A stretch of DNA of 64,000 nucleotides from Cedecea colo. Its GTDB lineage: Bacteria > Pseudomonadota > Gammaproteobacteria > Enterobacterales > Enterobacteriaceae. A program made the position numbers and the translations under genes. This document shows positions 63,704-64,000 of the stretch, piece after piece. The notes beneath the pieces are model-generated. The model was not told the origin of the DNA. It saw nothing but the letters and a program-made list of their open reading frames with translations, and made no database searches. Where the stretch lies: the NCBI RefSeq assembly GCF_011808225.1, contig NZ_SOYS01000006.1, positions 191,647 to 255,646 of the forward strand, given 5' to 3'. Numbering within the stretch: the stretch's first letter is position 1; each line of letters opens with the position of its first letter.

Positions 63704-64000
63704 TGAATCGCCACGGATAATCTAGACACTTCTGAGCCGTTGATAATATTGATTTTCATATTCCGTCGGTGGCATCTGATCACTCGAACCGTGCCGACGC
63801 TTGCTGTTATAAAACATTTCGATGTAATCAAAAATATCACTACGGGCTTCTTCCCGTGTTCCGTAGATCTTTTTCTTTATCCGTTCACGCTTCAGTAGCT
63901 GGAAAAAACTTTCTGCAACTGCGTTGTCATGGCAGTTACCACGACGGCTCATACTGCCCTCCAGTCCATGTGATTTCAGGAACGACTGCCACTCGTGGCT
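63704..64000 (-). mobile_element. IS3-family insertion sequence (3' end, partial)
   Basis: The element end begins TGAATCGCCACGG at 63704, with the terminal TG typical of IS3-family elements, and carries transposase sequence up to the window edge. It sits inside the Tlde1-like gene. The other end and the target duplication are outside the window. It is a different element from the orfA relic at 36943. Confidence 0.85.
63722..64000 (-). CDS. IS3-family transposase OrfB (partial)
   Basis: The C-terminal 92 codons of a DDE transposase with an integrase core. SHEWQSFLKSHGLEGSMSRR then GNCHDNAVAESFFQLLKRE holds the third catalytic acidic residue (E in AESFF), and IEMFYNSKRRHG and PTEYE complete the IS3 signature. 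Its N-terminus and orfA lie past base 64000. An internal ATG at 63952 is not the real start. Confidence 0.92.
   Translation of the reverse strand, partial: SHEWQSFLKSHGLEGSMSRRGNCHDNAVAESFFQLLKRERIKKKIYGTREEARSDIFDYIEMFYNSKRRHGSSDQMPPTEYENQYYQRLRSV

Noticed and set aside
63722..63952. Separate 76-residue gene at the right edge
   Set aside because: The frame continues upstream to the window edge as IS3 OrfB, so the ATG is internal.
1..64000. CRISPR array, tRNA or rRNA genes, integrase with attachment sites
   Set aside because: No regularly spaced repeats, no cloverleaf-like sequence and no integrase gene were seen.

Overview
The window reads as chromosome of an Enterobacteriaceae species (Enterobacter, Kosakonia, Klebsiella or relatives). 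The flagellar and chemotaxis proteins align with their E. coli counterparts nearly residue for residue, for example CheY D57, CheB S164/H190/D286, FlhB NPTH at 269 and MotA R90/E98. The meta-cleavage hydratase and aldolase also look like the enteric HpaH and HpaI. No rRNA, tRNA or CRISPR array was seen.

Region 1 (1-36.7 kb) is a compact flagellar and chemotaxis locus. It holds the end of fliE, then cheRBYZ-flhBAE (+), fliDST (-), fliC (+), flhDC-motAB-cheAW (-), fliA (-), flgBCDEFGHIJKL (-), flgA and flgMN (+), and three chemoreceptor genes. In E. coli these genes are scattered over several loci; here flhDC, fliA, che, mot, flg and fliCDST are contiguous. Sigma-28 type promoters with exact 11-base spacing are visible for fliDST, flgMN and one receptor, and a similar but weaker one precedes fliC. 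Between the genes lie decayed pieces: an EAL-domain gene, a deleted receptor copy, a membrane-protein tail and a truncated IS3-family orfA.

Region 2 (37.4-53.4 kb) is an accessory island. It starts with a divergent YqjI-like PadR repressor and YqjH-like ferric-siderophore reductase. A (+) catabolic operon follows: type I extradiol dioxygenase, MFS carrier, FAD hydroxylase, variant amidohydrolase, FAH-family isomerase, HpaH-like hydratase and HpaI-like aldolase. A (-) operon faces it: SDR, SnoaL-like protein, a second FAH protein, a DUF3500 protein, an OprD-type porin, RidA and a PadR-DUF2218 regulator. The same palindrome, AGATATATCT, lies in front of the reductase pair and of both operons. 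At the two operons it occurs as a pair set exactly 17 bases apart, so the whole island looks like one regulon. The ring-cleavage product would feed a homoprotocatechuate-like lower pathway, but no semialdehyde dehydrogenase is present. I consider this island the best candidate for an undescribed system.

Region 3 (53.6-60.9 kb) is a drug-efflux type ABC exporter: a NodT-type outer membrane protein, two ABC-2 permeases, a double ATPase and an HlyD adaptor, with a divergent TetR regulator and a near-perfect palindromic operator between them.

Region 4 (61-64 kb) is an orphan type VI secretion cargo patch. A broken Hcp is joined to an Ntox44 toxin tail and followed by an intact putative immunity gene. 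On the other strand, an intact Hcp follows a membrane immunity candidate and a Tlde1-type peptidoglycan-active effector that is cut by an IS3-family element running off the right edge.
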